A DNA stretch of 64,000 nucleotides from Nocardioidaceae bacterium UBA4001 (lineage in GTDB: Bacteria; Actinomycetota; Actinomycetes; Propionibacteriales; Nocardioidaceae): NCBI GenBank assembly GCA_002384855.1, contig DGBP01000003.1, forward strand, positions 160,180 to 224,179, read 5' to 3'. The notes below the pieces were generated by a model. It did not search any database. It was not told the DNA's origin and saw nothing but the letters and a program-made list of their open reading frames with translations. Positions within the stretch are counted from its first letter, which is position 1. The number at the start of each line of letters is the position of its first letter. Positions 17,425 through 24,895 of this stretch are shown in pieces. Made by a program: the position numbers and the translations under genes.

Positions 17425-19005
17425 CTACGGCTGCCCGTGGCGTCGGCGGGGCCCTGCGGCGACGGCGACCGGGACCCTCGACGAGCGGCGGCGCAGCATC
17501 ACGGAGCCGACCAGACCGAGGCCGACCAGCAGCAGGGGTACGGCGTCCGCGGGCCGGTCGAAGGCGCCGAACGGGCTCGTCGACCCCAGCGCCAGCGGCA
17601 GGGTGCTCGAGGTGTCCTCCCCGCCGGGGAGGTCCACGGCGTAGACGTCCAGGCCGCGCACCAGGTCGACGGAGTAGGCGAGGTTCGTCTTCCTGCCCGT
17701 GGCCACACCGTTGCGGTTGTAGACCGGCATCCAGTAGCTGTCCCAGACCTCCGAGACGCCCCAGGTGGCGTGGCCGTAGGGCTTGATCTGCTCGGGGTCG
17801 CGCACGTCGACGAACTGGGTGCCTCCGCCGTAGAACCCCACCGCGACGATGCCGCTCTGGTGGTAGTCGAACCAGTGGGACGAGCAGAAGGCGTACTGCG
17901 GGACCGGGAAGCTGCCGAGGTCGGCGAGCTCCACCTTGTCCAGGGGCACGATCGAGCCCTCACCCCCGTCGAGCCGCTTGACGTGCCAGGTCTGGAAGGA
18001 GCCTGCCTTGGCACAGTCGGTCTGCTCGTAGTCCTCCTCGGTCACCAGCAGGATGTTGCCGTTCGCCAGCGACGGGGGCGCGTCCGGACGGAACGCAGAC
18101 GCGTTGGGCCGGAACGAGTTGTGGTGGATGAAGTCGTTGTAGCCGCCCTCGCCGTCCGCGTCGACGGCCTCGGCGGCCATCCCCGTGCCCGCGACGAGCT
18201 GCGGGTCGGTGGGGCTGCTCACGTCGAAGATCGCCGAGCCGTCGTACCCGGTGTGCGTGCCGTAGCCCGCGCCGTCGAAGTTCCACTTGTGCCCGGCCGC
18301 CGGGGACCGGTAGGGCTGCACACCGGGCGCCGAGGGGTCTGAGTCCACCTCGACGGGGTTGTCAAGGTCGGTGAGGTCCATCACCGAGAACGTGCCGGCC
18401 CTGCCGCTCCCGGCGGAGTAGGCGTAGCGGCAGTCGGTCTCGGCGATGCAGGCGACCGTGTGGGTGCTCGTGGTCGCCGGCGCGCTCGACCGTAGGTAGG
18501 GGTCAGCCGGGTCCGTGACATCGACGACGATGAGCTCCTTGCCGAGTGCGGAGCTGCTGGTGTGCTGGATGTCGGCGGAGACGTCGTACAGGTCGACGCC
18601 GATCAGGGCGAAGCGCTCCGTGCCGCGAGAGGTCTTGCGCTCTCCGCAGTTGATGGCCTCGTTCTCGAACACGAGGTTGGGGAGGCGACCGACCTCCTTC
18701 GGTGCCACCGGGTCGCTCACGTCGAAGACGCTGATCGAGTCGAGGTTGGACATCACGAAGATCGGTGCGCTCTTCATGAAGCAGCCCGAGATCCCGGTCG
18801 ACCCCGGCTGGGTGGCCACCAGGTCGACGTTGGGGCTGCTGATCAGCGGGATGTTCGTGCCGGCGGAGTACTCCGCCCGCATCTTCTCGGTCCTCTCCTT
18901 GTCGCCGTGGGCCGAGGCACCTCCGGCCGGGACGACGACGAGGGCGGTGGTGGCGGCCAGGGTGGCCAGGGCACGGGCATGACGCCGGGAGCGGGTCGAG
19001 AGCAC
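17425..19005 (-). CDS. Secreted LVIVD-repeat (beta-propeller-type) protein, membrane anchored
   Basis: This is a 526-residue exported protein of unknown function. GTG at 19005 follows GGAGG, and the first 37 residues are a signal peptide ending in ASA. The body repeats blocks such as SISVFDVSDPVAPKEVG, LIVVDVTDPADPYL, FSVMDLTDLDNPVEV and SAIFDVSSPTDPQLV, the pattern of LVIVD beta-propeller repeats. A C-terminal hydrophobic helix (VPLLLVGLGLVGSVML) followed by RRR suggests the mature protein stays anchored at the outer face. Several His and Cys residues (IHHNSF, CSSHWFDYH) could bind metal. No operon partner is evident. Confidence 0.8.
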   Translation of the reverse strand: MLSTRSRRHARALATLAATTALVVVPAGGASAHGDKERTEKMRAEYSAGTNIPLISSPNVDLVATQPGSTGISGCFMKSAPIFVMSNLDSISVFDVSDPVAPKEVGRLPNLVFENEAINCGERKTSRGTERFALIGVDLYDVSADIQHTSSSALGKELIVVDVTDPADPYLRSSAPATTSTHTVACIAETDCRYAYSAGSGRAGTFSVMDLTDLDNPVEVDSDPSAPGVQPYRSPAAGHKWNFDGAGYGTHTGYDGSAIFDVSSPTDPQLVAGTGMAAEAVDADGEGGYNDFIHHNSFRPNASAFRPDAPPSLANGNILLVTEEDYEQTDCAKAGSFQTWHVKRLDGGEGSIVPLDKVELADLGSFPVPQYAFCSSHWFDYHQSGIVAVGFYGGGTQFVDVRDPEQIKPYGHATWGVSEVWDSYWMPVYNRNGVATGRKTNLAYSVDLVRGLDVYAVDLPGGEDTSSTLPLALGSTSPFGAFDRPADAVPLLLVGLGLVGSVMLRRRSSRVPVAVAAGPRRRHGQP

Positions 19006-19076
19006 GGTTCCTCCAGAGCAGCGGCCGCCCGACGTGAGCGACCTCACCGATCTCAACGACCTACCCCGACGAGCGG

Positions 19077-20048
19077 TTACGGAAACCGCGGAGGCACACC
19101 GGTCTCGTCCACGCAGAAGCGCCACAGCTCGTCGACCTCGCCGGGGGTCGGTGCGGTTCGCGAGAGGTACGACGTACGGCGCGGCGCCCGGTCGTGCCAG
19201 AACAGGCCGCTGGTGCGGGCACCCTCCTCGGCCGCGAGGAGCCAGACGGTCGTGTCGGCGCCCTCCTCGGCCGAGCGCAGAAAGGGCCCGGTGAGCTTGC
19301 GGAACCCCGGCAGCGACGTCTGGACGCCGGGCGTGTCGGCCCAGCCCGGGTGCATGCTGTGGACAGAGACCCGCTCCGCCGCGAGCTCGCGCGCCCACGA
19401 CTCTGCGAGGTGCACCTGCATGCGCTTGGTCCGCGCATAGGCCACCGGTGGGGAGTACTCGCCCTCGGTGTACTCGGGGTCGTCCATGCGCAGACGCTGC
19501 GTGTACATCCCGCCGGAGGCGACGAACACCACGCGGCCCGCGCCGTCGTCCGCGAGCGGCGCCCTGAGCAGGTGGGTGAGCAGGTGGGGGCCGAGCACGT
19601 GGGTGGCCAGGGTCAGCTCGAGGCCGGCAGGGGTCTCGGCGCGCTCAGGAGGCATCACGCCCGCGTTGTGCACCAGGGCCCGCACCCGTGGGGTCACCGC
19701 GCGGAGAGCGTCGGCGACCTCGGGCAGCGAGGCCAGGTCGCTGACGTCGCAGCGATCGACGTGCAGGTCTGCGTCCGGCAGCTCTCGCAGGATCTCCGCC
19801 CGGGCCTGCGCACCCCGCTCGACGCTGCGGCAGAGCATACGGACCTGGGCCCCGAGCCGGGCGGCGCCGGCGGCCGTCGCCTTGCCGAGACCGGAGTTCG
19901 CGCCCGTGACCGCGACGACGCTGCCCGACAGGGACCCCGGAGCGGGGTCAGGGGGCCACCAGCCCCGGCGCAGCAGCGGGCCGATCCGGGAGAAACCGAG
20001 GACGACGGACCGGTCGAGAGCCTGGTCGAGGATGGCGCTGAAAGGCAT
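19077..20048 (-). CDS. Short-chain dehydrogenase/reductase (SDR)
   Basis: This is a 323-residue NAD(P)-dependent oxidoreductase. The Rossmann motif VTGANSGLGKATA, the NNAG-equivalent LVHNAGVMP, a Ser in VVFVASGGMY and the YARTK catalytic pair are all present, so an active classical-type SDR is expected. Roughly 35 N-terminal residues precede the dinucleotide fold (ILDQALDRSVVLGFSRIGP). The overall pattern resembles human DHRS12-like reductases found in many actinobacteria. The substrate is unknown. Confidence 0.9.
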   Translation of the reverse strand: MPFSAILDQALDRSVVLGFSRIGPLLRRGWWPPDPAPGSLSGSVVAVTGANSGLGKATAAGAARLGAQVRMLCRSVERGAQARAEILRELPDADLHVDRCDVSDLASLPEVADALRAVTPRVRALVHNAGVMPPERAETPAGLELTLATHVLGPHLLTHLLRAPLADDGAGRVVFVASGGMYTQRLRMDDPEYTEGEYSPPVAYARTKRMQVHLAESWARELAAERVSVHSMHPGWADTPGVQTSLPGFRKLTGPFLRSAEEGADTTVWLLAAEEGARTSGLFWHDRAPRRTSYLSRTAPTPGEVDELWRFCVDETGVPPRFP

Positions 20049-20104
20049 GCGGCGAGCCTACGAGGACGCGCCTACCCGGTGCGTCGGGCTCCGCGCGAGC
20101 AGGG

Positions 20105-20308
20105 TCAGACGGGCTGCATGCTCTCGTCGAGGGTGAGCAGCTCGGAGTCCGAGGCAGCCGCGGCGAGGGAGTCGTTCTCCGCGGACAGCCGGAGCACGTG
20201 AGCCTCGAGGTCTGCGACGCGACGCTTGAGCCGGCGGTTCTCCGCCATGAGGTGCTCGAGTGCGCGGGGGTCGGTGCTGCTCATGTAGCCGAGAAGCGCC
20301 TTGGCCAT
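20105..20308 (-). CDS. Small coiled-coil protein of unknown function
   Basis: The 67-residue product begins MAKALLGYMSSTDPRALEHL and continues into a leucine-zipper-like helix (ENRRLKRRVADLEAHVLRLSAENDSL) with regular heptad spacing. A strong GGAGG site lies six bases before the ATG. The family is unnamed as far as I can tell. The heptads suggest self-association or docking to a larger partner. It is a lone minus-strand gene between the SDR and mutM. Confidence 0.75.
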   Translation of the reverse strand: MAKALLGYMSSTDPRALEHLMAENRRLKRRVADLEAHVLRLSAENDSLAAAASDSELLTLDESMQPV

Positions 20309-20460
20309 GTGTGTCCTCCGGAGAAGAAGTCAGGTCACACCGTGAGACCGGCGGGTGGCCGGCAAGGAGTGGAGAGATGTTCCTCAAGGGTCTCACCGGG
20401 CGCCGCCCAGGGTCAATCCCGATGCCTACGGCGTGGGCGGAGCCGGGTAGGTTGCCCGCC

Positions 20461-20661
20461 ATGGCACGTCCCCTGGAGATCGCGGCCTGCCGACGGCTGT
20501 GCAGCTGGCACGGCACCGACGGCCTGCTCGACGACGAGCGCCTCTTCCGCTGCTCCGGGTGCGGGAGCGAGTGGGTCGCGTCCCAGTCCTGGACCCCTGT
20601 CGACCACACCGGCGTCGTGCCGGATCCGGTTCAGGAGGAGCGGCGCCGGGGGCGTGGCTGA
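20461..20661 (+). CDS. Small Cys-rich, zinc-ribbon-like protein
   Basis: This is a 66-residue protein with Cys at 10, 14, 31 and 34 (CRRLC and CSGC), the spacing of a small metal-binding knuckle. A conserved-looking C-terminal half reads SWTPVDHTGVVP. It runs on the plus strand and its last 31 bases overlap the 3' end of mutM on the other strand. No clear ribosome site precedes the ATG, so translation may be from a leaderless or short-leader transcript. Function unknown. Confidence 0.55.
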   Translation: MARPLEIAACRRLCSWHGTDGLLDDERLFRCSGCGSEWVASQSWTPVDHTGVVPDPVQEERRRGRG

Positions 20662-21491
20662 CATCGGGGGCAGAAGTACGACGAGCGGTTCATGAACGGC
20701 ACGCGCACGACTGCCGTACCGCACCGCGAGCAGGCGCGCCCCTCCTGGCCGTAGACCTCCAGCGAGCGGTCGAAGTAGCCGCTCTCACCGTTGACGTTCA
20801 CGTAGAGGGCGTCGAACGAGGTGCCGCCCTGGGCCAGCGCCGCGGCCATCACCGTGCGGACCCCCGCCAGCAGCGCCACGACGTCCGCGCGGCGCAGCCG
20901 GTTGCCGGGCCGGTCGCCGTGGATGCCGGCCAGCCACAGCGCCTCGTCGGCATAGATGTTGCCCACGCCGGAGACGAGCCTCTGGTCGAGCAGCAGTCGC
21001 TTGACGCCGGAGGTGCGGCGGCGCACGCGGGTCACGAACAGGTCGTCGTCGAAGTCGGGGTCCATCGGGTCGCGGGCGATGTGGGCGATCTCCGGCGGCA
21101 GGTCCGCACCGCCGCGCGACACCAGCAGCCCCCCGAACATCCGCTGGTCCACGAAGCGCAGCTCGCTGGCTCCGTCCGGACCCTCGAGCACGAAGCGCAC
21201 GCGCAGGTGCCGTTCGGCAGGCGCACCCATGGGCTGGACGAGCATCTGGCCGCTCATGCCGAGGTGGGCGAGCACGGCGTCGCCGTCCTCGAGGGGTAGC
21301 CACAGGTACTTCCCACGGCGTCGGGCGGCCAGGAAGGTGCGGCCGGTCACCGCCGAGGCGAAGTCCTCGGGGCCGGCGACGTGGCGGCGAAGCGGGCGAG
21401 GGTGCACGACCTCGACGGCGGTCACGGTGCGACCCACGACGTGGGCCTCGAGGCCGGTTCGGACGACCTCGACCTCGGGGAGCTCCGGCAC
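20631..21491 (-). CDS. mutM: Formamidopyrimidine-DNA glycosylase
   Basis: MutM excises oxidised purines such as 8-oxoguanine and cleaves the abasic site. The 286 residues start with MPELPEVEVVRTGL, placing the catalytic Pro2 and Glu3 correctly. The helix-two-turn-helix region (DQRLVSGVGNIYADEALW) is intact. The zinc finger is CSRCGTAVVRVPFMNRSSYFCPRC, with four Cys. The start lies 5 bases after rnc, so it is the last gene of the rnc operon. Confidence 0.97.
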   Translation of the reverse strand: MPELPEVEVVRTGLEAHVVGRTVTAVEVVHPRPLRRHVAGPEDFASAVTGRTFLAARRRGKYLWLPLEDGDAVLAHLGMSGQMLVQPMGAPAERHLRVRFVLEGPDGASELRFVDQRMFGGLLVSRGGADLPPEIAHIARDPMDPDFDDDLFVTRVRRRTSGVKRLLLDQRLVSGVGNIYADEALWLAGIHGDRPGNRLRRADVVALLAGVRTVMAAALAQGGTSFDALYVNVNGESGYFDRSLEVYGQEGRACSRCGTAVVRVPFMNRSSYFCPRCQPRPRRRSS

Positions 21492-21496
21492 GACGG

Positions 21497-22288
21497 TCAG
21501 TCGGCCGGGGTCGGGACCGCCGGGGTCCCCGCTGCCGGAGGCTGGTCGCCCGTCTCGTCGTCCTCGACAGGGACGTCCACGAGCAACCCGGACGAGCCGC
21601 GCTCGGCGGCGATGGCCCGGTAGGCGGTCTCGGCGGCCTGCTGCTCGGCCTCCTTCTTGGACCGACCTGTGCCACGTCCGTACGACGCGTCGCCGACCCG
21701 CACCTGCGCGGTGAAGGTCTTCTCGTGGTCCGGACCCTCGTCGTCGATCACGTACTCCGGCACGCCGAGGGAGTGCTCGGCCGACAGCTCCTGGAGGCTG
21801 GTCTTCCAGTCCAGGCCCGCACCGAGGCCCGCAGCGGTCTTCATGAGCGGGTCGAACAGCAGGTGCACGACCTCGCTCGCCGCGGTGAACCCACCACTGA
21901 GGTAGACCGCCCCGATCACGGCCTCGACCGTGTCGGAGAGGATGGAGGACTTGTCGCGCCCTCCGGTCGCCTCCTCACCGCGGCCGAGCTTGATGTGCTC
22001 ACCCAGCCCGACACTGCGGGCGACCCCGGCGAGCGCGCGAGCGTTCACCACGGCGGCGCGCAGCTTCGCCAGCCGCCCCTCCGACAGGTCCGGGTGGGAG
22101 CGGTAGAGGGTGTCGGTGACGACCACGCCGAGGACCGAGTCGCCCAGGAACTCCAGGCGCTCGTTCGTCGGCAGACCGCCGTTCTCGTAGGCGTAGGACC
22201 GGTGCGTCAGGGCACGGTCCAGCAGCTCGGCGCCCAGCTCCGGGTCACCGAGCGCCGAGCGCAAGTCGTCGTACGACGGCTCGCTCAC
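21497..22288 (-). CDS. rnc: Ribonuclease III
   Basis: RNase III cuts double-stranded RNA in rRNA and mRNA processing. GTG at 22288 gives 263 residues. The catalytic signature NERLEFLGDSVLGVVV is complete, and the second acidic site DTVEAVIGAVYL is present. A C-terminal dsRNA-binding domain follows (DWKTSLQELSAEHSLGVPEY; GTGRSKKEAEQQAAETA). The last 35 residues are an acidic/proline-rich tail not needed for the fold. It sits between rpmF and mutM in the usual order. Confidence 0.96.
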   Translation of the reverse strand: MSEPSYDDLRSALGDPELGAELLDRALTHRSYAYENGGLPTNERLEFLGDSVLGVVVTDTLYRSHPDLSEGRLAKLRAAVVNARALAGVARSVGLGEHIKLGRGEEATGGRDKSSILSDTVEAVIGAVYLSGGFTAASEVVHLLFDPLMKTAAGLGAGLDWKTSLQELSAEHSLGVPEYVIDDEGPDHEKTFTAQVRVGDASYGRGTGRSKKEAEQQAAETAYRAIAAERGSSGLLVDVPVEDDETGDQPPAAGTPAVPTPAD

Positions 22289-22299
22289 GCCAGGTCCTG

Positions 22300-22485
22300 T
22301 CAGAGGACCTGGCGACGGTCGGCGCGGGCGCCGTACTGGCCGCACGCGGGGCAGGCGCGGTGCGGCAGGTGCTTGGAGCCGCAGGCGGGGTTGCTGCAGG
22401 TCACCAGCGACGGCGCAACAGCCTTCCACTGCGACCGACGGTGACGCGTGTTGCTGCGCGACATCTTCCGCTTCGGGACTGCCAC
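22300..22485 (-). CDS. rpmF: 50S ribosomal protein L32 (zinc-binding form)
   Basis: The 61-residue L32 has the universal start MAVPKRKMSRSNTRHRRSQW and a four-cysteine zinc site (CSNPAC and CPAC), i.e. the 'C+' form. It lies 5 bases after the DUF177 gene and 11 before rnc, the conserved yceD-rpmF-rnc order. Confidence 0.97.
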   Translation of the reverse strand: MAVPKRKMSRSNTRHRRSQWKAVAPSLVTCSNPACGSKHLPHRACPACGQYGARADRRQVL

Positions 22486-22490
22486 TTAAC

Positions 22491-23099
22491 TCACTCCTTG
22501 GTCGGGCCGGTCTCCCGGCCATGCTGTTCGTCGGTCTCTTCCACCAGGTCTCCGAGCGCCGCCCACCGGGGGTCGACCGCGTCGTCGTGCTGGTGTCCCG
22601 GGTCGTCCGCGAGCCTGGCACCACACTCGGTGCACAGCCCCGGACAGTCGTCCCGGCACAGCGGCTGGAACGGCAGTGACAGCACCACCGCGTCCCGCAG
22701 CAGTGGCTCGAGGTCGAGCAGGTCGCCCTCGAGCCGGCTGACATCGTCGTCCTCGTCGTCCGCGGCGGTGTCGCTCTCCTCGTAGACGAAGAGCTCCTGG
22801 AGGTCCACGTCGACATCGTCACGAAGTGGTTCCAGGCACCGTGCGCACTCCCCCGTCAGGTCGGCACGCGCGGTGCCGGTGACGAGGACTCCCTCCATGA
22901 CCGCCTCGAGCCTCAGGTCGAGCTCGACCGGGGACCCTTCGGGGACACGCAGGACTTCGATGCCGAGATCTGCAGGCGCCGGTGCCGAGAAGGACACCGA
23001 TCGCTGCGACCCCGGGCGGCGGCCGAGCTCGCGTGTGTCGAGCACGAGCGGCGCTCTCGGGTCGAGAGACACGGTTGATTCACTTCCGTCATCGGGCAC
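22491..23099 (-). CDS. DUF177/YceD-family protein
   Basis: The 202-residue protein carries the DUF177 core: LDTRELGRRPGSQR, GTARADLTGECARCLEPL and a second Cys cluster CRDDCPGLCTECG. In bacteria and plastids this family is tied to 23S rRNA maturation and always sits before rpmF, as here. The start is uncertain: GTG 23099 is listed, but a GTG nine codons downstream (23072) would give VSLDPRAPLVLD, closer to the usual family start. Confidence 0.9.
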   Translation of the reverse strand: MPDDGSESTVSLDPRAPLVLDTRELGRRPGSQRSVSFSAPAPADLGIEVLRVPEGSPVELDLRLEAVMEGVLVTGTARADLTGECARCLEPLRDDVDVDLQELFVYEESDTAADDEDDDVSRLEGDLLDLEPLLRDAVVLSLPFQPLCRDDCPGLCTECGARLADDPGHQHDDAVDPRWAALGDLVEETDEQHGRETGPTKE

Positions 23100-23186
23100 A
23101 ACAGATCATGGTCCACCCGGAAAAGGCGGTGAACCGTCGACAAGGGTAGCGTCTGCCACCACCGCCGACCAAAACCGGCGCTGCGA

Positions 23187-23693
23187 TCAGCCCTCGAGGT
23201 GCTCGGGCAGCTTGATCGCGCTGACGTCGTCGGTCAGCGAGTCGAGCTCGGAACGGCCGGCGAGACGCTCGCGCCCGCGGCGGACGGCCTCCATCGTGCG
23301 CTCGAGCGTGATCTCGAAGTTCGCGAGCTTCTCGTCGACGTAGTCGTCGGTCTCCTTGCGCAGCCCCTGCGCGTCGGCCTTGGCCTCGGCGATGATCTCG
23401 TCGGCGCGCCGCTGCGCGACCCGGTAGAGCTCGGTGTCCGAGACCAGGCGGTCACGCTCACCCCGGGCGTCGGCGACGATGTGCTCGGCCTCCCGGCGCC
23501 CCTCGGCGACGATCTCGTCGCGCTGCCGCTGGATGCGGTCGGCCTCCGTGAAGGCCTCCGCCAAAGCCACCTCGAGCTCGTCGACCATGTCGAGGAGCTC
23601 ACCGCGGTTCACCACCGCGGATGCAGACATCGGCATCGACCGAGCCTGCTCGACTGCCTGCCGGATCTCGGCAAGCCTGGCGCGCACGTCCAC
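23187..23693 (-). CDS. SepIVA/DivIVA-like cell-division coiled-coil protein
   Basis: This is a 168-residue mostly helical protein. The N-terminal block MDVRARLAEIRQAVEQARSM and PMSASAVVNRGELLDMVDEL match an actinobacterial family related to SepIVA, a DivIVA-like septation factor. The remainder is a long heptad-rich coiled coil (EADRIQRQRDEIVAEGRREA and on). I prefer GTG 23693, preceded by AAAGG, over the ATG seven codons upstream because the conserved start is MDV. It lies about 100 bases after coaD and 88 before the DUF177 gene. The role in division is inferred from the family. Confidence 0.8.
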   Translation of the reverse strand: MDVRARLAEIRQAVEQARSMPMSASAVVNRGELLDMVDELEVALAEAFTEADRIQRQRDEIVAEGRREAEHIVADARGERDRLVSDTELYRVAQRRADEIIAEAKADAQGLRKETDDYVDEKLANFEITLERTMEAVRRGRERLAGRSELDSLTDDVSAIKLPEHLEG

Positions 23694-23799
23694 GTTGACC
23701 TTTCTCACGAACATCAGGGGAGCCCGTGCCTCCTACCCTCGCACGGCCCTCCGCATCCCCCTGGACCCTACGTTCCTGTAAGACGTTCGTCACACCGTG

Positions 23800-24288
23800 C
23801 TATTCCGCGCGTCGCTCCTCGAGCCGAGCCAGGAGCCGGTCGAGCACCATCGGCGGGACCAGCGACGAGACGTCGCCCCCGAACGTGGCGACCTCCTTGA
23901 CCAGGCTGGAGGCCAGGAAGGAGTACTCCGGGCTGGTGGGCACGAACACCGTCTCGACGGGGGCGAGGCTGGAGTTCATCTGGGCCATCTGCAGCTCGTA
24001 GTCGAAGTCGCTCACCGCCCGTAGGCCCTTGACGATCGCGTGGATGTCGCGCTCGCGACAGAAGTCGACCAGCAGGCCGTGGAAGGAGTCGATCTTGACG
24101 TTGCCGAAGTCGCCGCAGACCTCGGCGAGCATGTCGATGCGCTCGTCGACGCCGAACATGCTCCGCTTGGACTTGTTGATCAGCACCGCGACGGTGACCT
24201 CGTCGAAGAGCTTCGACGCCCGCGAGATGATGTCGATGTGCCCGTTCGTTACCGGGTCGAACGATCCGGGACAGACAGCTCTGCGCAC
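23800..24288 (-). CDS. coaD: Phosphopantetheine adenylyltransferase
   Basis: CoaD converts 4'-phosphopantetheine and ATP to dephospho-CoA. The 162-residue protein has the nucleotidyltransferase motif CPGSFDPVTNGHIDII, the KRSMF segment, IVKGLRAVSDFDYELQMAQMN, and the C-terminal site PEYSFLASSLVKEVA. GTG at 24288 follows GAGGAGAG. It follows rsmD by 19 bases, a widely conserved pair. Confidence 0.96.
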   Translation of the reverse strand: MRRAVCPGSFDPVTNGHIDIISRASKLFDEVTVAVLINKSKRSMFGVDERIDMLAEVCGDFGNVKIDSFHGLLVDFCRERDIHAIVKGLRAVSDFDYELQMAQMNSSLAPVETVFVPTSPEYSFLASSLVKEVATFGGDVSSLVPPMVLDRLLARLEERRAE

Positions 24289-24307
24289 GGCTCTCTCCTC
24301 GTGGTGG

Positions 24308-24895
24308 TCACGGGTTCCCGGGCGGCGTCCCCGCATCTGATGCGTGACCGTACCAAAGCGTGGTCTCGCCGTACTTCCGGGAGCGTGCGCCGGTGAGGCC
24401 CGCCGGCCAGACCACCTCCCCGGTGCGCGTGGACCGCTCGACGACGACCACCGCCTCGGGGCCGAGCCAGCCCTGCGCGACGAGCGTCTCGAGGTCGGCC
24501 AGGACCTCGCTGTCGGCCAGGGCGTACGGCGGGTCGAGGAACGCCACGTCGTACGGCGCCCGCGGCGGGCTCGCGAGGACCCGCGCCACCGCACCGGCGA
24601 GGACCTCGACCCGGGACATGCCGAGGGTGCGCACGTTGTCCCGGATCAGTGCGGCCGTGCGCCGGTCCTGCTCGACCAGGGTCACCACGCCCGCCCCGCG
24701 GGAGCGCGCCTCGAGGCCCACCGCACCGGAGCCGGCATAGAGGTCGAGGAAGCGCAGGCCGTTGATCGAGCCGAGCTCCGCGTCGAGGCTGGAGAACAAC
24801 GCCTCGCGGACCCGGTCGGAGGTCGGCCGTGTCCGGTCGCCGACGGGGGCTTTGAGCCTCCGGCCTCCGGCACTGCCACCGATGATCCGCGTCAT
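24308..24895 (-). CDS. rsmD: 16S rRNA (guanine966-N2)-methyltransferase RsmD
   Basis: RsmD methylates G966 of 16S rRNA using S-adenosylmethionine. The 195 residues show MTRIIGGSAGGRRL, the specific RPTSDRVREALFSSL, the SAM loop FLDLYAGSGAVGLEARSRG and the catalytic FLDPPY. Its ATG overlaps the recG stop as ATGA (24892-24895), so it is translationally coupled to recG. Confidence 0.95.
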   Translation of the reverse strand: MTRIIGGSAGGRRLKAPVGDRTRPTSDRVREALFSSLDAELGSINGLRFLDLYAGSGAVGLEARSRGAGVVTLVEQDRRTAALIRDNVRTLGMSRVEVLAGAVARVLASPPRAPYDVAFLDPPYALADSEVLADLETLVAQGWLGPEAVVVVERSTRTGEVVWPAGLTGARSRKYGETTLWYGHASDAGTPPGNP

